Shown here: positions 6,145 to 15,730 of the stretch, piece after piece
Position numbering within the stretch: position 1 is the first letter of the stretch
Layout of the letters: each line of letters opens with the position of its first letter
Origin: Roseateles sp. YR242
GTDB taxonomy: Bacteria; Pseudomonadota; Gammaproteobacteria; Burkholderiales; Burkholderiaceae_C
Assembly (NCBI RefSeq): GCF_900109745.1
Contig: NZ_FOAV01000004.1
Location: 242,245-306,244 of the forward strand
Length of the DNA stretch: 64,000 bases
Direction of reading: 5' to 3'
The notes under the pieces: model-generated
What the model saw: only the letters and a program-made list of their open reading frames with translations
What the model was told of the DNA's origin: nothing
Database searches by the model: none
Made by a program: the position numbers and the translations under genes

Positions 6145-9006
6145 ATGACTGCTGCGCCTGTTGTTGCCAAGTCTGTGTTGCGCCCGTTTCGCGCCTCGTT
6201 GCCGACGGTGCTTGCCCTGGCGGCCTGCCTGGCCTGCGGGGCGCCCGCCTGGGCGCAGCGGCCGGCGCAGACCTCGCCGATCCGTGCCGCTGCCGAGCCC
6301 TCGACCGCCGCTGCCGGCCCCATCGCCCAAGTGGGACAGGCCCGGTTCATCCGCGAATTGGGCGGCATCTCGGAATACCGCCTGCCCAATGGGCTGCAGG
6401 TGCTGCTTTTTCCGGACGAGGCACAAAGCACCACCACGGTGAACATCACCTACCGGGTGGGCAGCCGGCATGAGTCGCCCGGTGAATACGGCATGGCCCA
6501 TTTGCTGGAGCATCTGATGTTCAAGGGCACGCCGCGCCACCGCGCGGTGCCTGAGGCGTTTGCCCAGCGTGGCATGCGCTTCAACGGCACCACCACCACC
6601 GACCGCACCAACTACTTTGCCAATTTCAATGCGAACCCCAAGACCCTCGACTTCGCGCTGACCCTTGAGGCCGACCGCATGCTGAACAGCTTCATTGCCA
6701 AGTCCGACCTGGACAAGGAGATGACGGTGGTCCGCAATGAATTCGAGCGCGGGGAGAGCGAGCCTTTCGAGGTCTTGAGCAAGCGCGTGATGGGGGTTGC
6801 ATATGACTGGCACAACTATGGGCACGACACCATGGGCCCCAAGAGTGACATCGAGAACGTCCCCATCGAGCACTTGAAGGCTTTCTACAAACGCTTCTAC
6901 CGGCCGGACAACGCCACCTTGATGGTGGCGGGCCGGTTTGATGCACGGGCGACGCTGGCGCGCATCAGCCAGCTGTTCAGCCCCTTGCGCAATCCGGCCT
7001 CTCCGGTGCCCAAACCCTACACGGTGGAGCCGGCGCAGGACGGTGAGCGGACGGTGGTGGTGCGGCGGGTGGGCGGCCAGCCGGCGCTGATGGCTTATTA
7101 CCATGTGCCGGCGATGGCACACCCGGACAGTGCGCCGTTGATGGTGCTGGGCATGCTGCTGTCCCTGGAGCCCAGCGGGCAGCTTTTCAAGGAACTGGTG
7201 CAGCCGAAGCTGGCGCTCTCGGCGGGCCTGGGTGGCCTGGGCGGTGCCGACCCTGGCGGCGTCCAGGCCTTCGCGGTGCTGCCGCCCGATGCCGACAAGG
7301 CCCTGGTGGAGCAGCGCCTGCTGGACATCGTGGAAGGACGCAACAGCCAGCCGTTTGAAGAATCCGAGCTGGTGCGCGTGCGTGAGCTGGCGTTGGCGGT
7401 CTATCGGGAACAGATGAAGGATCCAGAGGCGTTGATCCAGCAGATCTCCAGCATGGGCGCGACGGACTGGCGGCTGTTGTTCCAGCTGATGGAAGACATT
7501 CCGAAGGTGACGCTGGCGGACGTGGAGCGTGTGCGCCACGCTTATCTGCGACCGGCCAACCGGACCCTGGGGCGTTATCTTCCGGCGGCGCAGGTGGAGC
7601 GCGTAGAGATTCCGGCGGCTCCGCCACTGGATGCACGGCTGGCCGGCTTGCAGGGGCCGCCCAAGGTGGAGGCGGGTGAGCGTTTTGATCCGACGCCAGC
7701 ACACCTGGCGGAGCGCACGTCCACCCGTCGCCTGCCTTCCGGCATTGAAGTCAGCACCTTGACCAAGCGCACCCGTGGCAACACGGTGCAGCTGCAATTG
7801 CAGCTGCGCTGGGGAGAGCGCAAGGAGACCTTCCAGCACCATGGCACCGACCTGGTCGGGCGGCTGATGGTGGAAGGCAGCGCCAGGCTCTCCAAGCAGG
7901 CCTTTCAGGACCGGCTGGTGCAGTTGCGGGCCGACCTGAACATCAGCAGCGGCGACCAGGGGGCGGTGCTGCAGATTTCCGCCGAGAAGGACACGCTGCT
8001 GGAGGTGCTGAAGATGGCGGCCGAAGTGATGCAGCACCCGCTGCTGCCCCAGGAAGCGTTCGACCGCGCCCTGAAGGCCGGGCTGGCGGGCCTGGAGGGT
8101 CAGCGGGAGGAGCTGGAGACGCTGCGGCAACTGGCGGTGCGGGACCACTACAACCGGGCGCGCGGGGTCGCGCTGGGAGACCCGGACTACTTGATGACCA
8201 CCGATGAGCAAATCGCGATGCTGAAGGCCACGACGCTGGAGGCGGTGAAGGCCTTCCATGCCCGATATTGGTCGGCGAACCAGGCGCGGGTGGCGGTGGT
8301 CGGGGCGGTGCCGGAAGGGCTGGACGCTTCGATCGAGCAGCTGTTTGGTGGCTGGAAGAAGCCGGATGCGCCGACCTATGTGCGCTACATCGAGAAGGCG
8401 GACAAGATTCCGGCGGCGCGCTTTGATGCGCAGGCGCGAGACAAGGCCAACGCCGCGATGCGGTGGCGGCTGGACTTCGCGTTGAACGACCGGGACTCCG
8501 ACTATCTGCCGCTGATGGTGGCAACGCACATTCTGGGCGGGGGCTCGATGGAGAGCCGGTTGTCGACCAGTGTGCGGCAGAAGGCCGGGTTGAGTTACGG
8601 GGTGGGGGCGTCGGTGTCGGTGGCCCATTTCGGGGACGATGCGGCGCTGGTCATTGGTGGCACGTTTGCGCCGCAGAACCGGGAGCAGGTGCTGGCGCTG
8701 GTGAAGGCCGAGCTGCTTCGAATGGGGACAGACGGCGTCACCGAGGCCGAGCTGTCACGGGCGAAGACGGACCTGCTGGAAGGCCTGCGGCAGGCGCGCG
8801 CGGACGATGCCCAGTTGGCCTCGGGGCTGCTCGTGATGGCCGACCAGGGGGAAGACTGGCGGCGGGAGTCCGAACGGGACGCCGCGATTCAGGCGCTGAC
8901 CGTCAGCCAGGTGAATGCCGCCTGGCGCAAGTGGGTCAACGTGGATGGGTTTGTGGTGTCCACGGTGGGGGAGTTCAAGGACTTGCCCCACCCTGCAACA
9001 CCCTGA
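6145..9006 (+). CDS. Exported M16-family zinc metallopeptidase (two-domain, pitrilysin-like)
   Basis: The product is 953 residues. A signal peptide ending in AWAQ is followed by an N-terminal M16 domain with the inverted zinc motif HLLEH (His119, Glu122, His123) and the downstream glutamate region VVRNEFERGE. A second M16-like half lies after about residue 510 and lacks the HxxEH motif, as usual for the inactive partner half. Such periplasmic proteases degrade peptides or mature small proteins. The ATG at 6145 is chosen over the TTG at 6127 because it has AAGGA about 10 bases upstream and begins directly at a credible signal peptide. The next gene is convergent, 7 bases away. Confidence 0.92.
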   Translation: MTAAPVVAKSVLRPFRASLPTVLALAACLACGAPAWAQRPAQTSPIRAAAEPSTAAAGPIAQVGQARFIRELGGISEYRLPNGLQVLLFPDEAQSTTTVNITYRVGSRHESPGEYGMAHLLEHLMFKGTPRHRAVPEAFAQRGMRFNGTTTTDRTNYFANFNANPKTLDFALTLEADRMLNSFIAKSDLDKEMTVVRNEFERGESEPFEVLSKRVMGVAYDWHNYGHDTMGPKSDIENVPIEHLKAFYKRFYRPDNATLMVAGRFDARATLARISQLFSPLRNPASPVPKPYTVEPAQDGERTVVVRRVGGQPALMAYYHVPAMAHPDSAPLMVLGMLLSLEPSGQLFKELVQPKLALSAGLGGLGGADPGGVQAFAVLPPDADKALVEQRLLDIVEGRNSQPFEESELVRVRELALAVYREQMKDPEALIQQISSMGATDWRLLFQLMEDIPKVTLADVERVRHAYLRPANRTLGRYLPAAQVERVEIPAAPPLDARLAGLQGPPKVEAGERFDPTPAHLAERTSTRRLPSGIEVSTLTKRTRGNTVQLQLQLRWGERKETFQHHGTDLVGRLMVEGSARLSKQAFQDRLVQLRADLNISSGDQGAVLQISAEKDTLLEVLKMAAEVMQHPLLPQEAFDRALKAGLAGLEGQREELETLRQLAVRDHYNRARGVALGDPDYLMTTDEQIAMLKATTLEAVKAFHARYWSANQARVAVVGAVPEGLDASIEQLFGGWKKPDAPTYVRYIEKADKIPAARFDAQARDKANAAMRWRLDFALNDRDSDYLPLMVATHILGGGSMESRLSTSVRQKAGLSYGVGASVSVAHFGDDAALVIGGTFAPQNREQVLALVKAELLRMGTDGVTEAELSRAKTDLLEGLRQARADDAQLASGLLVMADQGEDWRRESERDAAIQALTVSQVNAAWRKWVNVDGFVVSTVGEFKDLPHPATP

Positions 9007-9013
9007 GCGGAAC

Positions 9014-11080
9014 TCAGGCCATCCCTTGATGCCGCAACAACGCATCAATCGATGGCTCCCGCCCCCGAAACGCCTTGAAGTTGTCCATGGCATCGCGCAC
9101 GCTGCCCATGGACAAGATTTCATCGAGGTAGCGGCGGCCGGTGGCGGGGTTGAAGACGCCTTCTTCTTCAAATGCACTCCAGCAGTCAGCTGAAAGAACT
9201 TCGGCCCACTTGTAGCTGTAGTACCCCGCCGCATAGCCCCCCGCAAAGATGTGGGAGAAGCTGTGCTGGAACCGGTTGAACGCCGGCGGCCGATTGACCG
9301 AAACCTCCGCGCGCACGTCGTCCACCAACGCCTGAATGCGCTCTTCTGACCCAGGCTCAGCATGCAGGCGCATGTCGAAGAGGGCGAATTCGATCTGACG
9401 CAGTGTCTGCAGGCCGGCCTGGAAGTTCTTGGCTGCCAGCATCTTGTCGAACAGATCGCGCGGCAAGGACGCGCCCGTGTCCACATGGCTGGACAACTGC
9501 TGGATGACTTCCCACTCCCAGCAGAAGTTCTCCATGAACTGGCTCGGCAGTTCCACCGCATCCCACTCCACCCCGGAGATGCCGGACACGCCCAACTCCG
9601 CCACCTGCGTCAGCAGGTGGTGCAGGCCATGGCCGCATTCGTGGAAAAGCGTGATGACGTCGTCATGCGTCAGCAAGGCTGGCTTGCCGTCCGCCCCCTG
9701 CGGGAAATTGCAAACCAGATGCGCCACCGGAATCTGCTCCATCCCGGTGTTGGGCAGGTCCGGCCGCGTCCAGCGGCTGCGCACCTCATCCATCCAGGCA
9801 CCCGGGCGCTTGCCGTTGCGGGCAAAGAGGTCCAGATATACCTGGCCGATCAGTTCACCGTTGCGACGCAGCTCACAGAACTGCACGCTTTCATGCCACA
9901 CCGACGCCTGCGCCGGCACCAGCTGCACGCCAAAGAGCCGGTCCACGATGCGGAAGAGACCATCCAGCACCCGCGGTAAGGTCAGGTATTGGCGAACCTC
10001 CTGATCGGAGAAAGCGTAGCGCGCTTCCTTCAGTTTTTCGGACACATAGGCCAGGTCCCAGGCTTCCAGGGCCGGCATGCGCAAGGCTGCGCCGGCGAAA
10101 TCACGCAGTTCGTCCAGATCACGCTGCGCATAAGGCTTGGCTCGCGCCGCCAGATCCAGCAGGAACTCAACCACCTGAGCCGGCGAGGTGGCCATCTTGG
10201 GCACCAGCGAGGCCTCAGCGAAGTTGCTGAACCCCAGCAGCTTCGATTCTTCCTGCCGCAAGGCCAGCAATTCACGCATCAACGAGCTGTTGTCGAACTC
10301 GGGCTTCTCAGCCAGCTCACTCGCCCGCGTCACATACGCACGGTAAAGGCGCTCACGTAGTGCGCGGTCTTCCGCGTACTGCATCACCGGCATGTAGACC
10401 GGGAAATGCAGCGTCAACTTGAAGCCCTCGCGGCCGTCCTTCTCCGCCGCTGCACGCGCATTGGCCTGCACATCCGGCGGCACACCCTGCAGTTCTTCCG
10501 CCGTGGCGAAATGGCTCCAGCCGTCCGTCGCATCCATCACATGCTCGGAGAATGCCTGGGCAATTTCCGCGCTGCGCTCCTGGATCTTGGCGAAACGCTC
10601 TTTGGCTTCACCCGAGAGCTCGGCCCCGGACAGCACAAAGTCGCGAATGGCATGCTTGAGCAATTGCCGCCGCTCCGGGCTCAAGCCTTCGCTGGCAGCA
10701 ATGGCCTTGTACTTGGCGTAGAGCGCTTCATTGGCGCCCAGCCCGGTGTAGAACTCGGTGACCGCCGGCAGCACCGCGTTGTAGGCCTCGCGCAACGCCG
10801 GGGTATTGGCCACCGCGTTGATATGCCCCACCGCACCCCAGGCCGTCCCCAGACGCTCGGTGGCGACGTTGAGTACGCGGGAGAGTGATTCATAGTCGGC
10901 TGGGGCATCCGGTGCCGTCACCAGCGCCAGCGCCTCGCGCGCCTGCTCCAGCAGCTCGCTGATGGCCGGTTGTATATGCGCCGGCTGGATGGCCGCGAAA
11001 TCGGGCAGCGACGCGGTGGAGAGCAGGGGGTTGGGGGCCGTGTCGGAAACAACGGCCGGGGAAGCAGCATTGACGTCCAT
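9014..11080 (-). CDS. prlC: Oligopeptidase A (M3 family)
   Basis: This 688-residue cytoplasmic metallopeptidase is close to the 680 residues of E. coli OpdA. The zinc motif HECGH lies near residue 480 in LFHECGHGLHHLLT. The C-terminal region FSHIFAGGYAAGYYSYKWAE is typical of M3 peptidases. It degrades short peptides, including cleaved signal peptides. It shares its strand with folD 220 bases upstream; that gap includes a GC-rich imperfect dyad but no clear terminator. Confidence 0.96.
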   Translation of the reverse strand: MDVNAASPAVVSDTAPNPLLSTASLPDFAAIQPAHIQPAISELLEQAREALALVTAPDAPADYESLSRVLNVATERLGTAWGAVGHINAVANTPALREAYNAVLPAVTEFYTGLGANEALYAKYKAIAASEGLSPERRQLLKHAIRDFVLSGAELSGEAKERFAKIQERSAEIAQAFSEHVMDATDGWSHFATAEELQGVPPDVQANARAAAEKDGREGFKLTLHFPVYMPVMQYAEDRALRERLYRAYVTRASELAEKPEFDNSSLMRELLALRQEESKLLGFSNFAEASLVPKMATSPAQVVEFLLDLAARAKPYAQRDLDELRDFAGAALRMPALEAWDLAYVSEKLKEARYAFSDQEVRQYLTLPRVLDGLFRIVDRLFGVQLVPAQASVWHESVQFCELRRNGELIGQVYLDLFARNGKRPGAWMDEVRSRWTRPDLPNTGMEQIPVAHLVCNFPQGADGKPALLTHDDVITLFHECGHGLHHLLTQVAELGVSGISGVEWDAVELPSQFMENFCWEWEVIQQLSSHVDTGASLPRDLFDKMLAAKNFQAGLQTLRQIEFALFDMRLHAEPGSEERIQALVDDVRAEVSVNRPPAFNRFQHSFSHIFAGGYAAGYYSYKWAEVLSADCWSAFEEEGVFNPATGRRYLDEILSMGSVRDAMDNFKAFRGREPSIDALLRHQGMA

Positions 11081-11300
11081 GCAATCCTCTGGAAACTGAG
11101 CCAGGTGAGATGCCCAAGTGTCTCAGCGTTTGAGGCGGCGACAACCGTGGGGTTTCTATCCGCCCGCCCCTTGGCCCGACCGGTCGGCCCTCGTGACCAA
11201 CCTCGACCTGACCTTGCAACTGTCTCATCTGAGGGCGGGTCATGCCGCTTCAAGCGGCATGCCAGCACCCCCTGCCTCGGGGGCAGGGGCGGGGAGGCGA

Positions 11301-12161
11301 TCAGGCGCGCGCCGACGCGGCCCGCTCTGCGGATTCCATGGTGTTGACCAGCAGCATGGTGATGGTCATCGGGCCCACCCCGCCGGGCACCGGCGTGATC
11401 CAGCCCGCCACCTCGCGCACGCCGGCAAAGTCCACGTCACCGCAGAGTTTGCCGTCCTCCGTACGGTTCATGCCCACGTCCAGCACCACCGCGCCGGGCT
11501 TGACCATGTCCGCCGTCAGTACATTACGCTTGCCGACCGCTGCCACCACGATGTCGGCCTGGCGCGTGAAGTGCGCCAGGTCGGGTGTGGCGCTGTGGCA
11601 CACTGTGACCGTGGCATTGGCCTGCAGCAGCAGCATTGCCATGGGCTTGCCCACGATGTTGCTGCGGCCGATGACCACTGCATGCTTGCCCTTGATGTCG
11701 TAGCCGATGTACTCCAGCATTTTCATGCAGCCATAGGGCGTGCAGGGCTTGAAGCCTTCCTGGCCGACCATCAGCGCGCCCGCGCTGGCCAGGTGGAAGC
11801 CGTCCACGTCCTTTTCCGGCGCAATGGCCTCGATCACCTTGTGTGAATCGATATGCGCCGGCAGCGGCAGTTGCACCAGGATGCCGTGGATGGACGGGTC
11901 GCGGTTCAGCGCGTCCACACGGGCCAGCAGCTCGGCCTCCGACATCGTGGCCTCGTATTTCTCCAGCACCGAATGCAGGCCGGCTTCCTCGCAGGCCTTC
12001 ACCTTGTTGCGCACATAGACCTGGCTTGCCGGGTTGTCTCCCACCAGCACCACGGCCAGCCCGGGCTTCACACCCTGAGCCGTGAGTGCGGCGGCGCGGG
12101 CGGCCACCTCGCCACGAAGCTTCTTGGACAGCGCGTTGCCGTCGATCAGTTGTGCGGTCAT
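11301..12161 (-). CDS. folD: Bifunctional methylenetetrahydrofolate dehydrogenase/cyclohydrolase
   Basis: The product is 286 residues, matching the normal length of about 288. Signatures are the catalytic lysine region [13 protein letters not shown], the substrate loop [10 protein letters not shown], the NADP-site segment [13 protein letters not shown] and the C-terminal [10 protein letters not shown]. FolD interconverts 5,10-methylene-THF and 10-formyl-THF for purine and formyl-Met-tRNA synthesis, which fits a general housekeeping role. TGGAG lies upstream of the start. It is the gene after the two-component pair but is separated from it by a terminator. Confidence 0.97.
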   Translation of the reverse strand: MTAQLIDGNALSKKLRGEVAARAAALTAQGVKPGLAVVLVGDNPASQVYVRNKVKACEEAGLHSVLEKYEATMSEAELLARVDALNRDPSIHGILVQLPLPAHIDSHKVIEAIAPEKDVDGFHLASAGALMVGQEGFKPCTPYGCMKMLEYIGYDIKGKHAVVIGRSNIVGKPMAMLLLQANATVTVCHSATPDLAHFTRQADIVVAAVGKRNVLTADMVKPGAVVLDVGMNRTEDGKLCGDVDFAGVREVAGWITPVPGGVGPMTITMLLVNTMESAERAASARA

Positions 12162-12186
12162 GGGAAAACTCCAGGTACTCCAGAAA

Positions 12187-12215
12187 GCAAAAGAGGCCGC
12201 TGATCCAGCGGCCTC
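12187..12215 (-). terminator. Rho-independent terminator after the response regulator gene
   Basis: A perfect 10-bp stem (GAGGCCGCTG, loop ATC, CAGCGGCCTC) at 12193-12215 is followed on the minus strand by TTTTGC. It lies just past the stop of the minus-strand response regulator and ends the two-component operon before folD. Confidence 0.85.
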
Positions 12216-12233
12216 GGGAATGTGCGGTCAGCG

Positions 12234-12860
12234 TCAGCCGGCCTTGGCGGTCGCGCCCAGCGCGATCTTGAGCAGGTCCGCCACGGTGTTGGCGTTGAGC
12301 TTCTCCATGATGTTGGCGCGGTGCGCCTCCACCGTCTTGATGCTGATGCCCAGGTCGTCCGCGATCTGCTTGTTCAGGCGGCCCGCGACGATGCGTTCCA
12401 GCACCTGCGCTTCACGCGTGGTCAGGCGGGACAGCAAGGCATCCCGGCTGGCAGCTTCCTGCTGCGTGGTGAAGGCGCCACGGGCTTGATCGAGCATGCG
12501 CTCCACCAGGCTCAGCAGTTCCTCTTCCTTGAACGGCTTCTCGATGAAATCGACGGCGCCCTTCTTCATGGTCTGCACCGCCATGGGCACGTCGCCGTGA
12601 CCCGTGATGAAGACGATGGGCAATGGGCTCTTGCGTTCCAGCAGCTTGTCCTGCAGGTCCAGGCCACTCATGCCCTCCATACGGATGTCGGCAATGAGGC
12701 AGGCCACTTCGCGCGGGTCGTAACGGCTCAGGAACGACTCGGCAGAGTCGTAGCACTTGACCCGGTAATCCTTGCCTTCCAGCAACCACTGGAGGGAGTC
12801 ACGCACGGCCTCATCATCGTCAACAACGTAGACAGTACCCTTCTTCGGAATCAGGCTCAT
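12234..12860 (-). CDS. FixJ/LuxR-family response regulator
   Basis: This 208-residue regulator has an N-terminal receiver with acidic pocket VVDDDE, phosphoacceptor Asp58 in LIADIRMEG and the conserved Lys in DFIEKPF. A C-terminal LuxR-type helix-turn-helix follows (LTTREAQVLERIVAGRLNKQ, then GISIKTVEAHRANIMEKL). The receiver looks FixJ-like. Its start codon overlaps the stop of the kinase gene by 4 bases, so the two are translationally coupled partners. Divergent placement next to the pyruvate dehydrogenase operon suggests, but does not prove, that it acts there. Confidence 0.93.
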   Translation of the reverse strand: MSLIPKKGTVYVVDDDEAVRDSLQWLLEGKDYRVKCYDSAESFLSRYDPREVACLIADIRMEGMSGLDLQDKLLERKSPLPIVFITGHGDVPMAVQTMKKGAVDFIEKPFKEEELLSLVERMLDQARGAFTTQQEAASRDALLSRLTTREAQVLERIVAGRLNKQIADDLGISIKTVEAHRANIMEKLNANTVADLLKIALGATAKAG

Positions 12861-15442
12861 GGTGTTGCGGCAGTGTTGTGAGCAGTCCCTTCGTCCTTGT
12901 CATGAACTTTGTCATGCAAGGTGGACTCGGGTCGCGGAATATCCACGGGGATCGTGAATGCGAAACGGCACCCGACGATGGCTGCCCCATTGTATAAGTT
13001 CTCGGCCCGTATCCTGCCTTGATGCGACTCAATGATGGACCGGCATAACCCTAGTCCGATACCCAATCCATCGGCTTTGGTCGAGAAAAATGCTTCGTAC
13101 ATGCGTTCGATGACTTCTTCGGGCAATCCCGGGCCCATGTCCGTCACCGAGAACTCGATATTGGCGCCCAGTTCCGCTGTGTGTTTGGGCACCACCCGCA
13201 ACTCGATGTGGCGGCGCGACGGGGGCAGGGCGGCGTTGTCAATCGCTTCTGCCGCGTTCTTCAACAGGTTGAGCAGCACCTGCTCGATCAGGATGGGGTC
13301 CACCCGCATGACCGGCAGCCGCTGCGCCACGTAGGTGTGGATCTGCACGTTGCGCCGGCGCAGCTCGATGCCGGCCAACTCCACCGAGTCCTCCACGATG
13401 GAGGCGGCAAACGCCGGCTGCCGCTGCGGTTCGCTCTTCTTCACGAAGGCACGGATGCGGTGGATGATCTGGCCAGCACGCTGCGCCTGCTTGGCGGTCT
13501 TCTCCAGCGCCGCCATCAGGTCTTCCTTGCGGATGTTGTCGCCGCGCACGCGCGAGAGCATGCCGTTGCAGTAGTTGCTGATGGCGGTGAGCGGCTGGTT
13601 CAACTCGTGGGCCACGCTGGAGGCCATCTCACCCATGGTGATCAGCCGGCTGGTGACCTGCGCCTTCTCCGCCTGCTGCTGCTGCTGCGCCTCGGCATGA
13701 CGGCGCGCGGTGATGTCGGTGGCGATCAGCATCTGCGCCAGCCGGCCGTCCGTCCACTGCAGATAACGGGCGCGCACGTCGAACCACATGTCCAGCTGGG
13801 CAATGAACACCTCGCGGGAGTCGGCGCCGATTTCGGTCAGGTGCTGCGGGGGCAGGCCGTTGAAATCGTCACCCTCCTCTTCGGGCTCTTCCTTGGCGGT
13901 GACCCCCAGTTGGGACCCGGCCAGCATGGCGTGTCCCTTGGGGTCGGCACCGAACCACAGCCGGTAGCTGCGATTGGCAAACAGCAGTTCGCCCTGTTGC
14001 ACCGACAACACGGACACCGCCGCGTCCAGCCCCTCCAGCACGGTCGTGAAGCGCTCATGCGACGCGGACAGCTGGTCGCGCACCCGCTTGGCCTCGGTGA
14101 TGTTGGTCATCGAGGTCATCCAGCCGTTCTGCTTGCCCTTGGGGTCGATCAGGGGCGAGACATACATGCGGGCATCGAAGATGCTGCCGTCCTTGCGCAT
14201 CACCTTCACCTCGGAGCCTCCGGCGGGGCTGCGGCCCTGCATCTCCTGCTGCAGCAGGCGCACGTTCTCTTCGTAGCGGTCCGGCGGCCAGTAGGGGAAG
14301 GGCGGCTTGCGGCCGATCAACTCGTGCTCCGCAAATCCGGTCATCGCGCAGAAGGCGGGGTTCACATAGCTGATGCGGGTGTCCAGGTCCATGGCCCGCA
14401 TGCCGGTGAGCATGGAGTTCTCCATGGCGCGCCGGAAGTTGGTCTCGGCCGCCAGCGCGTTCTGCACCTGCGCACGCCGGCGCATGTGCTTCCAGGTGCC
14501 CAGCAGCATCCAGACCGTCAGCACCGACAGCGCCATCACCATCCAGAACAGCGTGTTGGAGATCAGGCCGATGGACGTGCGGTAGCCCTGGCCGCGCAAC
14601 ACCAGCCCCGGCGCCGGTGCCATGGGCACCTCGTAATAGATGGGCGCGCGCGTCAGGCGCCGGCCCGGCATGGGGGTGACGGTGCTGGCCACCACCTGCT
14701 CGCGAGGGTCCAGCACGGCCATGGCGTGGCGGTTGGTGACCTCGGTCGGAACGGCATAACGCACCAGCGCCTCCACCGCATACTCCACCACCAGCACGCC
14801 GCCGAAGCCGTTGCGGTCGCTCAGGGGCAGCTGCAGCTGAAAGACGATGGTGCCGTTGGCGTCTGGGAAGGGGCCGGAGTAGACCCGCAGCCGCCGGTCC
14901 CGCGCGGCCTGGAAGGCTTTCTCTGGTTCGCTGTTGGTGTGGCCATTGGGCATGGACGGGTCGCCACCGTCCACCGTCATCAGCGTCTCGGCCTGGTCCC
15001 CGATGGCTGCGATGCTGGCGCGCCGCTCACGCCGCTGGTTGATCCAGGAGATGTGGGTGATCTCGGGCCGGTTGCGGGCGATGGTGATGGCGCGCTGGCT
15101 GAATTCCAGCTGGTCCATGGCGCGGGTGGTGATGTCGCGCTGCAGGAGGATCAATTGATCCTCGTTGTCAATCAGCCGGGAGCGGATCAACTGCTGCGCC
15201 ATCTCGGTGTCACGCTTGACGGCCTCGGCCTCGCGTTCGATTTCCTCGTTGCGCAAATACCAGAAGGCCGAAACGATGGCCGCCAGGAACAGCAGCACCG
15301 ACAGCAGCGGGCCCAATGTGGCAAAGCGGTCCTGACGCGAGGGTGACTGCCGCCGCCACCAGGTGGCGACCAGGCGTTGGGTGGGTGTCAGGGCGCGGCG
15401 AAAGTAGCCTTGGACATCGAGGCGGGACAGCATGCGATTCAT
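12857..15442 (-). CDS. PAS-domain membrane sensor histidine kinase
   Basis: The product is about 861 residues. A first membrane helix is near residues 45-65 (LLSVLLFLAAIVSAFWYL). A periplasmic sensing region of about 230 residues follows, then a second helix (TLFWMVMALSVLTVWMLLGT). Next come two PAS domains, HisKA with the phosphorylated His near residue 612 (SVAHELNQPLTAISNYCNGM) and an HATPase with DMGPGLPEEV and GIGLGLCRSI. The HELNQPL box is typical of FixL/DctB-type kinases. The start at 15442 is uncertain: 15433 and an upstream in-frame ATG at 15520 are possible, none with a strong ribosome site. It pairs with the overlapping FixJ-like gene. No heme-PAS signature is obvious, so oxygen sensing should not be assumed. 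Confidence 0.9.
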   Translation of the reverse strand: MNRMLSRLDVQGYFRRALTPTQRLVATWWRRQSPSRQDRFATLGPLLSVLLFLAAIVSAFWYLRNEEIEREAEAVKRDTEMAQQLIRSRLIDNEDQLILLQRDITTRAMDQLEFSQRAITIARNRPEITHISWINQRRERRASIAAIGDQAETLMTVDGGDPSMPNGHTNSEPEKAFQAARDRRLRVYSGPFPDANGTIVFQLQLPLSDRNGFGGVLVVEYAVEALVRYAVPTEVTNRHAMAVLDPREQVVASTVTPMPGRRLTRAPIYYEVPMAPAPGLVLRGQGYRTSIGLISNTLFWMVMALSVLTVWMLLGTWKHMRRRAQVQNALAAETNFRRAMENSMLTGMRAMDLDTRISYVNPAFCAMTGFAEHELIGRKPPFPYWPPDRYEENVRLLQQEMQGRSPAGGSEVKVMRKDGSIFDARMYVSPLIDPKGKQNGWMTSMTNITEAKRVRDQLSASHERFTTVLEGLDAAVSVLSVQQGELLFANRSYRLWFGADPKGHAMLAGSQLGVTAKEEPEEEGDDFNGLPPQHLTEIGADSREVFIAQLDMWFDVRARYLQWTDGRLAQMLIATDITARRHAEAQQQQQAEKAQVTSRLITMGEMASSVAHELNQPLTAISNYCNGMLSRVRGDNIRKEDLMAALEKTAKQAQRAGQIIHRIRAFVKKSEPQRQPAFAASIVEDSVELAGIELRRRNVQIHTYVAQRLPVMRVDPILIEQVLLNLLKNAAEAIDNAALPPSRRHIELRVVPKHTAELGANIEFSVTDMGPGLPEEVIERMYEAFFSTKADGLGIGLGLCRSIIESHQGRIRAENLYNGAAIVGCRFAFTIPVDIPRPESTLHDKVHDKDEGTAHNTAATP

Positions 15443-15547
15443 TATCCCGGGCGGCAGGGGTGTCCCCGACCCACCAGGCTTGGTGCATTCCCTGATCGGC
15501 GTACAGCGTCCGGCCGCCATCGCCAGGCGCCCCGAAGTGTTCGATAA

Positions 15548-15564
15548 ATTTCACAGAGTGAAAT
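15548..15564. promoter_or_regulatory. Candidate operator between kinase and aceE genes
   Basis: ATTTCAC-AGA-GTGAAAT is a perfect 7-bp inverted repeat with a 3-base spacer. It lies about mid-way in the 288-base divergent region, in AT-rich sequence that stands out from the GC-rich surroundings. A dyad of this size fits a dimeric regulator such as a GntR-type pyruvate regulator or the LuxR-type regulator encoded next door. The binding protein is not known. Confidence 0.5.
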
Positions 15565-15730
15565 CGCGTCGCGCTATTTGGAAAATTCCTGGCTTATGCG
15601 AAACTCCGCCGCCATGGCCTTTTGATCCAGGGGCCTCACTCTTTCGGCAGGTGCCGTGGCGAGTGCATTTGCCTAAGCTAGTAGATGTTTGGCCAGGTCC
15701 GCCCGGCCTTTAAGAACAGGAGACAACACC

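Noticed and set aside
6079-8628. Long antisense open frame (849 codons) opposite the M16 protease
   Set aside because: It is the complement of a high-G+C coding region, has Arg/His/Gln/Pro-rich composition and no family motif. Similar antisense frames at 13181-15346, 15755-18466, 20135-22579, 48666-50789 and 52456-55422 were rejected for the same reason.
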